Positions 7,794 to 18,200 of a stretch of 64,000 nt of DNA are shown piece by piece. Below the pieces are notes generated by a model. It was not told where the DNA came from and ran no database searches. It saw only the letters and a program-made list of their open reading frames with translations. The position numbers and the translations under genes are program-made. The first letter of the stretch is position 1. Each line of letters starts with the position of its first letter. Source of the DNA: Mucilaginibacter aquaedulcis (GTDB taxonomy: Bacteria > Bacteroidota > Bacteroidia > Sphingobacteriales > Sphingobacteriaceae). The stretch lies in contig NZ_JAUFPR010000004.1 of NCBI RefSeq assembly GCF_030409325.1, positions 481,548 through 545,547 of the forward strand. The letters run 5' to 3'.

Positions 7794-9314
7794 ATGACCG
7801 ATAAAAAAGTAAGAGTCCGTTTTGCACCAAGCCCAACCGGTGGTTTACACCTGGGCGGAGTACGCACCGTATTATTTAACTATTTATTCGCCAAAAAACA
7901 TAAAGGCGATTTTGTTTTAAGAATTGAAGACACCGACCAAACCCGCTATGTGGAAGGTGCCGAAGAATATATTTTAGATTGCTTAAAGTGGTGCGGCCTG
8001 GAGCCCGACGAAAGTCCGGTAGCCGGAGGCCAATATGCTCCTTACCGCCAAAGCGAACGTAAAGCCCTATACCGCGAATATGCGGAACGCCTGGTGATGC
8101 AGGGCCATGCTTATTACGCCTTTGATACTGCAGAAGAGCTGGACAAAAACCGCAAGGAAATCCCTAATTTTCAATATGGTCAGGCTTATCGTGATAGCCT
8201 GCGCAATTCATTATCATTACCACAACATGAGGTTGATGCCCTGCTTGACGCAGGTACTCCGCACGTGATCCGCATAAAAATGCCGGCCGACGAAACCATT
8301 AGTTTTCACGACATGATACGCGGTCATGTAAGTTTTGAAACCAACCAGGTTGATGATAAGGTATTGCTTAAAGCCGATGGCATGCCTACCTATCATTTGG
8401 CTGTTGTGGTTGATGATTACTTAATGAAGATTTCTCACGCATTTCGCGGTGAAGAATGGCTGCCATCTGCCCCGGTACATTTGCTGCTTTGGGATTACCT
8501 TGGCTGGAAAGCCGATATGCCGCAATGGGCGCATTTACCATTGATATTAAAACCAGATGGCCACGGCAAGCTAAGCAAACGCGATGGCGCCCGCTTGGGT
8601 TTCCCGGTATATGCCATGAGCTGGTTTGATGCTAAAACTGGCGAACTTACTCCTGGTTTCCGCGAGCTTGGGTTTTTACCTGAGGCGTTTTTGAACTTGC
8701 TGGCTACCCTCGGCTGGAACGATGGTACCGATCAGGAAATATTTACGCTTGATGAACTGATAGAGAAATTCTCTATTGAACGAGTAAATAAAGCCGGCGC
8801 TAAATTTGATTTTGAAAAGGCTAAATGGTTCAATGCCGAGTGGATAAAACGCTCGGATGCAACTACACTGCTGCCGCATGTAAAAACCATTTTAGCAGAA
8901 AAAAATATCAATATAACTGATGATCAGCGATTAATTACTTTGATTGATCTGATCAAAGACCGCTGTGTTTTATTGCCCGATTTTTACCAGCAATTAGGCT
9001 ACTTTTTTGAAGAACCAAAATCATACGACCTCGCTTCCGTTAAACCGAAATGGAACGACCAGAAAGGTGATTTTTTTAAGGAATACATTGAAAAGTTAGC
9101 CAATATTGAAGCTATACAACCCGAACTGGAAGAGCCCGCCTTTAAAGCCTTTGCTGAAGAAAAAGGAATGAAAATCGGCGATGTCATGATGCCATTCCGC
9201 ATTATGCTTGTTGGCAGCAAGTTTGGCCCGCATGTATTTGATATAGCTGCATCATTGGGCAAACAAGAAACCATTAACAGAATAACCAAAGGTCTGGTTG
9301 CGTTTTCGGCCTAA
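7794..9314 (+). CDS. gltX: Glutamyl-tRNA synthetase
   Basis: Class I aminoacyl-tRNA synthetase that charges tRNA-Glu (506 residues, normal length). The HIGH-type motif is in RFAPSPTGGLHLGGVRT (about residues 8-24) and the KMSKS-type motif is KLSKRDGAR near residue 260. The C-terminal anticodon-binding region is complete. The gene is monocistronic, with a TAnnTTTG box just upstream and a strong terminator downstream; the box position predicts a leaderless or almost leaderless mRNA. Confidence 0.98.
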   Translation: MTDKKVRVRFAPSPTGGLHLGGVRTVLFNYLFAKKHKGDFVLRIEDTDQTRYVEGAEEYILDCLKWCGLEPDESPVAGGQYAPYRQSERKALYREYAERLVMQGHAYYAFDTAEELDKNRKEIPNFQYGQAYRDSLRNSLSLPQHEVDALLDAGTPHVIRIKMPADETISFHDMIRGHVSFETNQVDDKVLLKADGMPTYHLAVVVDDYLMKISHAFRGEEWLPSAPVHLLLWDYLGWKADMPQWAHLPLILKPDGHGKLSKRDGARLGFPVYAMSWFDAKTGELTPGFRELGFLPEAFLNLLATLGWNDGTDQEIFTLDELIEKFSIERVNKAGAKFDFEKAKWFNAEWIKRSDATTLLPHVKTILAEKNINITDDQRLITLIDLIKDRCVLLPDFYQQLGYFFEEPKSYDLASVKPKWNDQKGDFFKEYIEKLANIEAIQPELEEPAFKAFAEEKGMKIGDVMMPFRIMLVGSKFGPHVFDIAASLGKQETINRITKGLVAFSA

Positions 9315-9335
9315 GAGCCTTTGTCTTTATTTATC

Positions 9336-9381
9336 AAGGCCCTTTCACTTGTGTTATAACGAAGCGAAAGGGCCTTTTTAT
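9336..9381 (+). terminator. Terminator after gltX
   Basis: Perfect 11-bp stem AAGGCCCTTTC / GAAAGGGCCTT with a 19-nt loop and a T-run. Confidence 0.85.
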
Positions 9382-9403
9382 TTATAAAATATCTCTGTTT
9401 ATT

Positions 9404-9613
9404 TTAATTGGTGATCTCTTGCAAAATTTCATTTACCCTGTTTGGCGCTACTCCTTTTTCAATGGCCATTTCAGCCAATAGTTTGGTTTGCGCCTTTTGA
9501 TATTTTATAAATGTAGGTATGCTGAAAACAAGCCTTGCGGTTAAAATCAGGATAATAACACTTACAATAAAAATAACAGGATATATAAACAGTATAAATT
9601 CAGGAGTGCCCAT
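9404..9613 (-). CDS. Short single-helix membrane protein, unknown function
   Basis: 69 residues. One long hydrophobic helix at about residues 6-29 (ILFIYPVIFIVSVIILILTA), then a basic, predicted helical cytosolic tail ending NRVNEILQEITN. I do not recognise a family. ATG start, no overlap with other genes, and a codon pattern like its neighbours support it being real. It sits convergent to gltX behind the gltX terminator. Confidence 0.55.
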   Translation of the reverse strand: MGTPEFILFIYPVIFIVSVIILILTARLVFSIPTFIKYQKAQTKLLAEMAIEKGVAPNRVNEILQEITN

Positions 9614-9929
9614 GTGATGTTTGGTTAAGGTTATTAACCAAGGTAATAATTTGTGCTTAATATTTTATGAATAATAACGTAACAAACATATTTCAATTCC
9701 GTAATAATGACTTAACCGCTTGAAAGGCTGTATGATGCGTCAAAATATACCATTATAAACACTCGATATAAGTTAATTTATTTTCTTATATGTATAATAA
9801 ATAAAAAATAGCCATTATAAGCTCGCTTAAAAAGCGCTTTTTGTATCAATATTATTACAAATCGCAATAATATTTTGTTGGTATCATATTTATGATTTAA
9901 TTTTAACCTGCCCTACTAATTAACTGGTT
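9614..9929. other. AT-rich intergenic region
   Basis: 316 bp, strongly AT-rich, between divergent small genes. No ORF of note, no strong hairpin and no clear TAnnTTTG box were found. Confidence 0.5.
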
Positions 9930-10343
9930 ATGATCAGCATACGATCTAAAAATGTATTACTTGTAGCTCCCGATACTTTTCCGGTAGAGCTATTGCCTGA
10001 AAGTCAGCTGTTCAGGCATATTTCGTCCATAGCCACTATTTTTCCAACCATACATGAACTTAAGCCTAATCTGATCATTTTAGATCACGAATATGTGATC
10101 AAAGACATAGAAAGGATCTTAAGAAGAATAAGCAGCAACCCCTCTTATAATAAAATTAAAGTTTGCTGCTATAAAAAAACCGCCCACACCAAAACCGACG
10201 GCCTTTTAAAAGCATTAGGGGTTGATCATATATTTTACCAGGAAGATTTTAGTAAGGAAGCACAGAGCAAAAACACTTCAGGCGTACTCTCAAGCATTTT
10301 AGATACCTCCATTGTGCACCTGCTGGCAAAGGCGGTGCATTAA
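9930..10343 (+). CDS. Degenerate receiver-like (CheY-fold) protein
   Basis: 137 residues. The predicted alternating beta/alpha pattern matches a receiver domain: strand NVLLVAP, strand LIILDHEYV (Asp in the phospho-acceptor position) and strand IKVCCYKKT (Lys in the conserved position). The acidic pair at the end of beta-1 is missing (APDT instead of DD), so phosphorylation is doubtful. There is no output domain. It probably acts as a protein-protein module; the partner is unknown. Its stop is only 3 nt from the stop of the convergent transporter gene. Confidence 0.6.
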   Translation: MISIRSKNVLLVAPDTFPVELLPESQLFRHISSIATIFPTIHELKPNLIILDHEYVIKDIERILRRISSNPSYNKIKVCCYKKTAHTKTDGLLKALGVDHIFYQEDFSKEAQSKNTSGVLSSILDTSIVHLLAKAVH

Positions 10344-10346
10344 AAA

Positions 10347-11678
10347 TCAATATTGTTTAGTTTTTAAATGAGGCCGGGTTAATAAAATGATGCGCCAAGC
10401 TATTTCCGCGCTTAATAGTGTACCTATTGCAAACGCCGCTGCCTTAAGCGCTTCTGGTGTTGAAGAAAGCGCACCTCCTAAAGCTACCGCATAAACAACA
10501 AAGGGCAGCAACAGTGCCAGGCAAAGCCCGGTAACACCTAACGGAATGCGGAATGGCCTTTCTTTGTGAGGCTCTTTCAATCTGAGCCTGATCAGTGAAA
10601 CATACTCCAACGATAAGCCCGCACCATATACGGTTACATCAATAATAAGCAGGTCGGCAAATGTCCAAAGTATCATGAAGCTTACTACTATTGAGCAAAT
10701 AATGATAGAGATATAAGGAGTTTTAAACTTGCTGTGCAATTTGTTCAAACCCTTCGGAAGCAAGTTATCTTCAGACATTACCTGAGGCACACGTGATACT
10801 GACAGCAATACCGCCGCATATATACCCAGCGTACTGGCCATCCCTCCCGCTGCTATAACAATACCCAACCAACGGCCACCAACCAGCACACCCAATGCAG
10901 GAAAACCATCGTTGGTTAAAGTATCATCGTTTATACCCGATTGCTGGGCAACCCAGGTAATGAGCAAATAAACCACCATGACCAACAAAAAAGCGATCAC
11001 CATTGAAATGCGGTATGAACGCACTGGTTGCTCAACCTCCTCGGCATAGGTAGTAATGTTATCCCAACCCAGGCAATTCCACATTACGGTATACAAGGCC
11101 ATACCAAATGATGAAAAATTTATTCCCTTTAAAGACGGACCAGGAACCACCAAACCACCTGCATGATGATGAATCGCCATTACAATAAGCACAATTACGG
11201 GAGCCAACACCGCCGCACTTAAAAATAGCGATACCTTACCCACAGGTACAATACCCAATATATTTAACCCTGCCGATGCCCATATGATCAGCAGGCAAAC
11301 CGGCACCTGGTACTGCAGCAATACAGGGAAAAAGAACGAGGCATATTGTACAAACAAAACCGGGTAAATGGCCAGATCAACAAAGGTGTAAAGCCAGGTC
11401 CACCAGCCCTCATAAAAACCCCAACGGGTACCCAGCGCATATTTAACCCACTTGTAATATCCACCGGTAATAGGCATCATGCTGTTAAGCTCTAAAACAG
11501 TGAATATGGCCGGTACATCCCATAGTAAAGGTGTTAGCAATAGTATCAGCAGCGCGCCATGATCGCCGGCGTAACTAAGTAAAGGTTCTAATCCGTAAGG
11601 ACCACCTGAAACAGTAAAGAAAATAACAGCAATTAACTGTATAGGCCTGATTTTTTTTAACGCGGCAGCTGATGGCAT
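10347..11678 (-). CDS. APC-superfamily amino acid permease
   Basis: 443 residues with about 12 transmembrane helices. The first helix carries the APC signature FFTVSGGPYGLEP (the broken helix 1 with a GG kink that binds substrate). GGYYKWVKYALG and WTWLYTFVDLAIYPVLF follow as in the amino acid/polyamine transporter family. The substrate cannot be assigned. Monocistronic, divergent from nothing close; the 5' side faces the M61 peptidase gene on the same strand across 130 bp. Confidence 0.9.
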   Translation of the reverse strand: MPSAAALKKIRPIQLIAVIFFTVSGGPYGLEPLLSYAGDHGALLILLLTPLLWDVPAIFTVLELNSMMPITGGYYKWVKYALGTRWGFYEGWWTWLYTFVDLAIYPVLFVQYASFFFPVLLQYQVPVCLLIIWASAGLNILGIVPVGKVSLFLSAAVLAPVIVLIVMAIHHHAGGLVVPGPSLKGINFSSFGMALYTVMWNCLGWDNITTYAEEVEQPVRSYRISMVIAFLLVMVVYLLITWVAQQSGINDDTLTNDGFPALGVLVGGRWLGIVIAAGGMASTLGIYAAVLLSVSRVPQVMSEDNLLPKGLNKLHSKFKTPYISIIICSIVVSFMILWTFADLLIIDVTVYGAGLSLEYVSLIRLRLKEPHKERPFRIPLGVTGLCLALLLPFVVYAVALGGALSSTPEALKAAAFAIGTLLSAEIAWRIILLTRPHLKTKQY

Positions 11679-11808
11679 AAGCGATAAAAATATAATTTAT
11701 GCAGGGATATTGAAAGGCTATTCAAAAGAAAAGGGACGCATTCATATACGTCCCTACGGTTATTTTTCTATATAGACACCTGTAATGTGTCTCTCAATCA
11801 TATGTAAT

Positions 11809-13611
11809 TTACAAGCTCAACCATTTTTTGCGAACCTGCAGTTGCTGCGGGCTGGCATTATCTACAGCTACAATTTTATATTTAACGCGGTTGTTCCTGA
11901 GCAATGTTACAGGCAAGGTTAGCGGTAACCCATCGCGGATAATGCTAACTTTTATTTGATCACCTACCTTTTTATCGTTTAGCATGGTTGCGGCATCGGT
12001 AATGGGGTTATCGTCAATAGCAACCAGTTCATCGTTAACGTTAATACCATTAATATAGGCAGATGTTCCACGTGCAACATTGGTAACTATGATCTTTTTA
12101 TTGGCAGCAGTTGAGGTTACCACCCCTAAAGCAGGGTCATTACTACCGGCGAGATCATCAACTATTTTATACCCGGCATAACCCAAGTAATTATTATAAT
12201 CAATTGGAGTTAAGCCATTTATATATTTTTTATAAAAATCACCCAGCTTTTTACCGGCAAATTTTTCAAATCCTTTTTTAAACTCGGCATCCGTATAACC
12301 TCGCTGTTTGGTTTTATAATATTCGGTGTACATGTATTTCATTACATCATCAAGCGAGTATTTGCCTTTACTGCTGTTAATGATCTCGAGGTCAAGCATC
12401 ATGCCTACAATAGCCCCTTTATTATAATAGGATATGGTTGTATTGCCTGAGTTTTCATTTGGGCGATAAGCTTTTATCCATGCATCAAAGCTTGATTCGG
12501 CAACAGTTTGAACATTTTTACCCGGCAGATTTTCCAGGATATTAAACTCCCCGGCCAAAACATCCAGGTAATTTTCAGGCGGATAAAGGTTAGTACGGCG
12601 TACAACTATCTCCTGAAAATATTCGGTAAAGCCTTCGGCAATCCAAAGGTTGGTTGTATAATTTTCGTTATCATAATCAAACGGGCCAAGTACAATCGGG
12701 CGCAAGCGCTTTACATTCCATAAATGGAAATGCTCATGAGCAGCCAAACCTAAAAAATTCTGATACCCTTTTTCAGTTCCATATGCATCGCGCGAAGCAC
12801 CTAAAACTGTGGAACTCAAGTGCTCCAGTCCGCCCCCGCCCTTTAAATGATTGTGTACTATAAAAACATAATGCTTGTTGGGGTTTTCGCCAAAAATAGC
12901 AGCTTCCTGTTCTACAATACTATGCAGATCTTTTTTAAGGCGCTCCTTATCGTAATTGCCTCCGCCATACATACATACCTCATATTTTACACCCGATACA
13001 TCAAAGCCAAAAACGTCCTGGTTACCTACTTCAATCGGCGAATCGAACAGGATATCGAAGTTGGGTGATACACGTGTAAACGGATCGCCGTTAACCATTT
13101 CCAAACTGGTTGATACTTTATCCCACCCTTTATAAGGTTTAATATGAATGGTTGATGGCTGGTGAAGCATATTAGCCGGGTAAATAAATATCCCTGAGGT
13201 AGAAAGGAAACCATGTGAAGCATCGATATAGCTGGTACGAACAGATACCTCATTGGCATACACCCGGTATTTAATGGTTATCTCCGATAGGCCCTTAGCG
13301 GCAATGCGCCAGGTATTCTTATTGATCTTGGGCGATGCAATCGGTTTTCCTCCGGCTTCAGCACTAAAAGCCTCTATATTTTTTGCAAACTCCCTCACTA
13401 AATATGAGCCGGGTGTCCATACGGGCATTTTCAGGTCGAGTTGGTTTTGTTTCAGGCCCAAAACATGCATCTCAACATCTGCATAATGCGCCTGAGCCTC
13501 CGGGAAGGTAACGGTATAGGATATGTTAGATGAGCCTTGCGCCTTACTTACAGATTGATTCATAAATAATAGTATTAAGAAAGAAGTAACGGTATGTATA
13601 ATTGGTTTCAT
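11809..13611 (-). CDS. M61-family metallopeptidase with PDZ domain
   Basis: 600 residues, exported (signal peptide about residues 1-24, ending SKAQG). An N-terminal beta-sandwich (about 25-200) precedes the catalytic thermolysin-like domain with the zinc motif HEHFH (HExxH) near residue 292 in AAHEHFHLWNVKRLRP. A PDZ domain lies at about 490-585 (VARGTSAYINGINVNDELVAI). Family: glycyl aminopeptidase M61, with preference for N-terminal Gly or Ala. Likely periplasmic peptide turnover. A parS-like site lies within the PDZ-coding part. Confidence 0.93.
   Translation of the reverse strand: MKPIIHTVTSFLILLFMNQSVSKAQGSSNISYTVTFPEAQAHYADVEMHVLGLKQNQLDLKMPVWTPGSYLVREFAKNIEAFSAEAGGKPIASPKINKNTWRIAAKGLSEITIKYRVYANEVSVRTSYIDASHGFLSTSGIFIYPANMLHQPSTIHIKPYKGWDKVSTSLEMVNGDPFTRVSPNFDILFDSPIEVGNQDVFGFDVSGVKYEVCMYGGGNYDKERLKKDLHSIVEQEAAIFGENPNKHYVFIVHNHLKGGGGLEHLSSTVLGASRDAYGTEKGYQNFLGLAAHEHFHLWNVKRLRPIVLGPFDYDNENYTTNLWIAEGFTEYFQEIVVRRTNLYPPENYLDVLAGEFNILENLPGKNVQTVAESSFDAWIKAYRPNENSGNTTISYYNKGAIVGMMLDLEIINSSKGKYSLDDVMKYMYTEYYKTKQRGYTDAEFKKGFEKFAGKKLGDFYKKYINGLTPIDYNNYLGYAGYKIVDDLAGSNDPALGVVTSTAANKKIIVTNVARGTSAYINGINVNDELVAIDDNPITDAATMLNDKKVGDQIKVSIIRDGLPLTLPVTLLRNNRVKYKIVAVDNASPQQLQVRKKWLSL
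12064..12079. promoter_or_regulatory. parS-like ParB-binding site inside the M61 gene
   Basis: TGTTCCACGTGCAACA fits the 16-bp parS consensus TGTTnCACGTGnAACA at every fixed position. It encodes part of the PDZ loop of the M61 peptidase on the minus strand. parS sites within genes are common; a chance match is improbable but possible. Confidence 0.6.
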
Positions 13612-13732
13612 GCCCGCAATTTAAAAATTTTATGTCTTCAAAAAATTTATGCGATAAATACGCACGTGTAAAATGGTTGATACATGCAACTATTTTAATA
13701 GCCAACTGTTTAAGTTTGCAGGTACAATTACA

Positions 13733-14167
13733 ATGCAATTGATTGAACCTATTTCGCGAAAACTGATACGGCTTGGTAAATTATACCAAAGCGTACTGGC
13801 TAAACATACGGCCTATCTGGATGTGAACCAGTACCATTATATTTTATCGCTGATTTGTTATTATGACGGCCAGCTTTCGCAAAAGGCGCTGGCCGAGATG
13901 CTGGGAAAAGATAAGTCGGCAATGGTAAATATCATTAACCTGCTTACCAAAAAAGGGTTCGTATATCGCGAAAACAATCCTAACGACCGCCGCGAACAAT
14001 TGTTAAAAGTTACTCAAAAAGCTAAAGAAGCTGTACCGCACATCGTAGAAACGTTTAAAAACATTAACACGAATATAACTGCAGGCATATCTGAAGAAGA
14101 CCTGAAAATATTTGAAAGTGTACTGTTGCGCATGCAAAGCAACATCAAGCCCTTAACTACCGCCTAA
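13733..14167 (+). CDS. MarR-family transcriptional regulator
   Basis: 144 residues from the ATG at 13733 (MQLIEPISRKLIRLGKLYQS). An in-frame ATG 60 bp upstream exists, but a possible -7 box (TAAGTTTG, 13711-13718) lies between the two, so I prefer the shorter form. Winged-helix core: LSQKALAEMLGKDKSAMVNIINLLTKKGFV, wing NPNDRREQLLKVT. It is the first gene of the RND efflux operon and presumably represses it, releasing on binding a pump substrate (inference from the usual MarR arrangement). Confidence 0.92.
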   Translation: MQLIEPISRKLIRLGKLYQSVLAKHTAYLDVNQYHYILSLICYYDGQLSQKALAEMLGKDKSAMVNIINLLTKKGFVYRENNPNDRREQLLKVTQKAKEAVPHIVETFKNINTNITAGISEEDLKIFESVLLRMQSNIKPLTTA

Positions 14168-14200
14168 TTAAAAACTAAATCACTACATGATTAATTCCAT

Positions 14201-15283
14201 ATGAGAACAAGGTATATCATTTACACCGCGCTGGCTTTGCTGGTTGCCTATTTAATCTACAACAAGTTTTTCAGCCCCGGAGCTAAAGAATCTGCTGCGG
14301 CAATGGCCGCCGGCGGCAAGGGTGGAAAACGCAAAACCGGCCCTGTATCAGTTAATGTCATGATTGTGAAAGATACCGCAGTGAATAATGTTATTGATGT
14401 AACCGGATCAATTGATGCTAATGAAAAAGTTAGCCTGGTAAGCCAAACCGCAGGCAGTATTACCGGGATATATTTTACCGAGGGCACCCGGGTACAAAAA
14501 GGCCAACTACTGGTTAAAGTATACAACCAGGATCTGGAGGCTTCGCTAAAACAGGTTAAATACCAGGAAACACTGGCTAAACAAAATGAGTACCGCAATA
14601 AAATATTACTGCAAAAGGAAGCCATTAGCCAACAGGAATACGATACCTCCTTAACTTCTCTCAACTCCTTAAAAGCACAGGGAGATGTGATTAAGGCCCA
14701 AATACAACGTACCGAGATCCGGGCACCGTTTTCAGGGACCATTGGCTTAAGGAACGTGAGCCCCGGGGGATATTTGTCGCCACAAACTCCAATTGCACAG
14801 CTTGTAAACATTGATCCGGCTAAGGTTACTTTTTCTGTACCGGAAAGATATTTATCAATAATCGGCTCAGGCAGCAAAATCAAGTTAAATACCGAAAGCT
14901 CGAGAGAAACCTTTACTGCTACCGTGTACGCTATTGACCCATCAATTGATGTTAACTCACGCACCATTACCGTACGCGCCAAAGCACCCAACCCTAAGGG
15001 TTTACTTACAGCGGGCAGCTTTGCCAAGATCAATTTAACGCTTGATCAGATACCTAAAACCATTTTGCTGCCAACACAGGCCGTTATACCCGATTTAAAA
15101 AGCAACCTGGTTTACCTGTATAAAAATGGTGTGGCTACACCCCAGGCTGTAAAAACAGATATGCGTACCGATACCAAAATACAGATCATTGATGGCTTAA
15201 AACCTGGCGACAGCGTGGTAGTTTCGGGTATAATACAAATGCGACCAAAGGTTCCTTTAAAAATTGCTAAAGTAATTAAGTAA
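14201..15283 (+). CDS. RND efflux periplasmic adaptor (membrane fusion protein)
   Basis: 360 residues. N-terminal membrane anchor (about 5-22, IIYTALALLVAYLIY), then the barrel-sandwich (lipoyl-like) domain split by a short alpha-hairpin (about 120-165), beta-barrel (LVNIDPAKVTFSVPERYL) and membrane-proximal domain. Joins the inner-membrane pump to TolC. Located 33 bp after marR and 6 bp before the pump gene, so a single transcript is expected. Confidence 0.94.
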   Translation: MRTRYIIYTALALLVAYLIYNKFFSPGAKESAAAMAAGGKGGKRKTGPVSVNVMIVKDTAVNNVIDVTGSIDANEKVSLVSQTAGSITGIYFTEGTRVQKGQLLVKVYNQDLEASLKQVKYQETLAKQNEYRNKILLQKEAISQQEYDTSLTSLNSLKAQGDVIKAQIQRTEIRAPFSGTIGLRNVSPGGYLSPQTPIAQLVNIDPAKVTFSVPERYLSIIGSGSKIKLNTESSRETFTATVYAIDPSIDVNSRTITVRAKAPNPKGLLTAGSFAKINLTLDQIPKTILLPTQAVIPDLKSNLVYLYKNGVATPQAVKTDMRTDTKIQIIDGLKPGDSVVVSGIIQMRPKVPLKIAKVIK

Positions 15284-15289
15284 AAAGCT

Positions 15290-18200
15290 ATGAGTTTATC
15301 CTCAGTTAGTATAAAAAGGCCGGTACTGGCTACAGTAATGTCAGTAGTTATTGTAGTATTCGGTATTATCGGCTACAAATTTTTAGGGGTGCGGGATTTC
15401 CCCTCTGTTGATCCGCCTATTATTTCGGTATCAACCAGTTACGCAGGTGCCAACGCCGATGTAATTGAATCGCAGATCACCGAGCCGTTGGAGAAGGCCA
15501 TCAATGGTGTTCCGGGTATCCGTAACCTGTCATCAACCAGTTCTGTGGGTTCAAGTAACATCACGGTTGAGTTTGACCTGGATGCCGATCTGGAAACTGC
15601 TGCTAACGACGTGCGCGATAAGGTAGGACAGGCACAGCGCCAGTTACCGCAGGATATTGACGCCCCACCGGTGGTTACCAAAGCCGATGCCAGCGCCGAT
15701 CAGATCATTACCCTGGAAGTACAGAGCGATACCCGCAACATTAACCAGCTGGACGATTATGCCGAGAACGTATTGCAGGAAGGCCTGCAAACCATCCCAG
15801 GTGTAAGTACTATCAACATACAGGGTCAGCGCCAATACGCCATGCGTTTATGGATTGATCCTAATAAACTATCTGCCCAGGGTGTAACCGCAACGGATAT
15901 TGGCGCGGCGCTCAGCAAAGAGAACGTGGAGCTCCCAGCCGGTAAAATTGAGGGTAACAATACCGAGGTTACCATCAGGGCTCTGGGTAAACTATCAACC
16001 GAAAAAGATTTTAACGATCTGATTATCCGGTCAGACAGTAACCGGGTTGTTCGCCTGCGCGATGTGGGTTATGCTGTTTTGGGTTCAGCCAACGAGGAAA
16101 CTATCTTCAAAGAGTCGGGCGTACCCATGATTGGTTTGGCCATTGTACCGCAACCGGGAGCCAACTATGTACAGATTGCCAAAGACTTTTACAAACGCCT
16201 TGACCAGATCAAAAAAGATCTTCCTCCGGATATTAAGGTAAAGGTGGCTTTGGATAACACACGTTTCATCAACCAATCTATCACCGAGGTGCAGGAAACA
16301 CTGATCATTTCTTTTGTGTTGGTGGTTATTATCATTTATCTGTTCTTCCGTGATTGGCTGATCGCCTTCCGTCCGTTAATAGATATACCGGTATCACTGA
16401 TAGGAGCATTCTTCATCATGTATATTTTTGGTTTCTCCATTAACATATTAACCTTGTTGGGTATAGTATTGGCAACGGGCCTGGTTGTGGATGATGGTAT
16501 TGTGGTAACCGAGAATATTTATAAAAAGGTTGAAGCCGGGATGGCTATCCGTAAAGCCGCATTTGAAGGCTCGGCCGAGATATTTTTCGCGGTGGTATCT
16601 ACATCCGTTACCCTGGCGGCGGTGTTTTTACCCATTGTGTTTTTACAGGGATTTACCGGCAGATTATTCCGTGAGTTTGCGGTGGTAGTAGCCGGGGCGG
16701 TACTGATATCAGCATTTGTATCATTGTCGCTAACGCCGATGCTGAATGTAAAACTGATTCGTAAAAACAACAAAAAATCAAAGTTTTATGAGCGTACGGA
16801 GCCTTTCTTCGTAAACATGACCAACTCTTATACCGAAACCCTGGTTAAGTTTATGAAAGTACGCTGGGTATCGTTTGTTATACTGGCTGTATCCATCATC
16901 ATCATTGGCGTTTTGGTTAATGTTATCCCATCAGAGCTTGCCCCGCTTGATGACCGTAGCTTACTGCGCTACAGCGTTACAGGGTCTGAAGGAGCAACCT
17001 ATGAGTACATGACCAAATACATGGATAAGGTATCGCAACTGGTTGATGATTCTATTCCCGAGGCAAAGGTTAACTTCGAGATCGTTTCACCTTCATTTGG
17101 TGGCGGCTCATCCAACTCCGGCTTCGGCCGTATAGGCTTGGTTGCTCCTGATGAAAGGGGGCGCTCGCAACAGCATATTGCCGACTGGCTCAGTAAAAAG
17201 CTAAGCAAAATGCCCGATGCCCGTGCCATTGTAATACAGGAACAAACCATAAGCGGTGGTGGTAGCGGTGCGCGTACCTCGCTCCCGGTGCAGTACGTTA
17301 TACAGAATCAGGATTTTGAAAAGATACGTAAGGTGTTACCGGAGTTTTTTGCCGAGGTTTCTAAAAGCCCCGTATTCCAGGGAACCGACGTTAACCTGAA
17401 ATTCACGAAGCCTGAGCTTCGGGTAATTACCGATCGTGACCGTGCCCGTGATCTCGGGGTTTCCGTTGATGATATAGCTCAAACACTGCAATTATACTAT
17501 AGTGCCGGCCGTTTGGATTATTTCCTGATCAACGGAAAACAGTACCAGGTAATTGCCCAGGTTGACAGGGCTAACCGCGATCAACCCCTTGACCTGAAAT
17601 CGGTTTACCTGCGTAGCACAAAAGGCGGCCTGGTACAGCTGGATAACGTAGTAAAAGTAACAGAAGGCGCTACACCGCCGGCGATTTATCACTTTAATCG
17701 TTATAAATCGGCCACCGTATCGGCGGGTTTAGCTCCCGGCCGTACCGTTGGTGATGGTATTAAAGAGATGGACCGCATTGCCGCCAGCTTACTTGACGAT
17801 ACCTTCAGCACAGCGCTTAGCGGCCCATCACGGGATTATGCCGAGGGTTCATCAAACATCCTGTTTGCCTTTGGTTTTGCCTTGTTACTGATATATCTGG
17901 TACTTGCAGCACAATTTGAAAGTTTCATGGACCCATTCATAGTGATGCTTACCGTGCCGCTGGCTATTTCGGGCGCGTTTTTATCGCTTTGGCTGTTTAA
18001 CCAAACTCTCAATATATTCAGCGAGATCGGTATCATTACCCTTGTAGGTTTGGTAACCAAAAACGGTATCCTCATTGTGGAGTTTGCCAACCAGCGCATG
18101 GAACATGGTGTAGCCAAATACGAAGCCGCAATTGAAGCCGCTACCGCCCGTTTACGCCCAATATTAATGACCAGTTTAGCCGTGGTGCTTGGTGCCGTGC

